From positions 1-60,892 of the forward strand of contig JAJDZT010000014.1 in NCBI GenBank assembly GCA_022824525.1: a DNA stretch of 60,892 bases, given 5' to 3'. Each line of letters opens with the position of its first letter. Position 1 is the stretch's first letter. Of the stretch, positions 60,874-60,892 are shown piece after piece. A program made the position numbers and the translations under genes. The notes beneath the pieces are model-generated. The model made no database searches. It saw only the letters and a list, made by a program, of their open reading frames with translations, and was not told the origin of the DNA. Source of the DNA: Silicimonas sp. GTDB taxonomy: Bacteria; Pseudomonadota; Alphaproteobacteria; Rhodobacterales; Rhodobacteraceae.

Positions 60874-60892
60874 ATGGATCTCTCGAACCTGA
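60874..60892 (+). CDS. Possible start of a further gene (cut by window edge)
   Basis: An ATG at 60874 with AGAGG 5 bases upstream opens a frame encoding MDLSNL up to the window end. The gene order in relatives often places another gene here, but six residues do not allow identification. Confidence 0.35.

Overview
The window is a chromosomal segment of a GC-rich alphaproteobacterium, most probably a marine Rhodobacterales (Roseobacter-type) species able to make photosynthetic antennae. The evidence is a pucBAC light-harvesting operon, the conserved block dusB-ntrB-ntrC-ntrY-ntrX / trkA-trkH-hfq-hflX, a class II (B12-dependent) ribonucleotide reductase, GapR, a VPLPA-CTERM surface-type protein, and dense gene packing with many 1-4 base start/stop overlaps.

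Layout. 1-300: the right end of an IS5-family element and a tRNA-Thr. 0.4-4 kb: a sulfotransferase-like gene, then the leftward antenna operon pucB-pucA-pucC-orf220, with a strong stem-loop between pucA and pucC. 4.2-14.6 kb: a divergent catabolic cluster. Leftward are an RpiR regulator, a Rieske oxygenase, a GFA-type formaldehyde/glutathione protein and a carboxymuconolactone-decarboxylase-like protein. Rightward are a dimethylglycine-dehydrogenase-like flavoprotein, a DMSP-lyase-like cupin, three tandem enolase-superfamily enzymes and a class III aminotransferase-like enzyme. 14.6-18 kb: a LysE exporter, GapR and an unusual FadJ-like fusion. 18.4-20.5 kb: a sulfide/persulfide module (ArsR regulator, persulfide-dioxygenase-type MBL protein, two YeeE/YedE halves). 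20.7-27.9 kb: glutathione peroxidase, a membrane protein, nrdJ with a candidate NrdR box, and a VPLPA-CTERM protein. 28.3-35.5 kb: tRNA-Pro, a DUF192 protein, a double cold-shock protein, pdxH, fabI, gpt, ppiD and trpE. 35.5-40.7 kb: urate catabolism (allE, allA, a puuE-uraD fusion, uraH, a lipoate-ligase-like gene, puuD). 41-46 kb: a SYLF lipoprotein, an MFS transporter, a 3-hydroxyisobutyrate-dehydrogenase-like enzyme and a penicillin acylase family protein. 46.4-59.6 kb: hflX, hfq, trkH, trkA, a cupin, a SOUL protein, ntrX, ntrY, ntrC, ntrB and dusB. 59.8-60.9 kb: ispF, pgpA and the first codons of another gene.

How the genes work together. In the urate cluster, PuuD, UraH, the UraD and PuuE domains, AllE and AllA cover urate to glyoxylate except for allantoate hydrolysis (AllC), which is not in the window. 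The ntr block provides two sensor/regulator pairs for nitrogen and redox/envelope signals, which fits a cell that scavenges nitrogen from purines and methylated amines. The 4.2-14.6 kb cluster is the best candidate for something undescribed. It looks like a pathway that removes N-methyl groups from a betaine-like compound (Rieske and DMGDH-like enzymes, with GFA for the released C1 unit) and epimerises intermediates with three different enolase-superfamily enzymes. It also contains a cupin of the DMSP-lyase-like type. The substrate cannot be read from the sequence.
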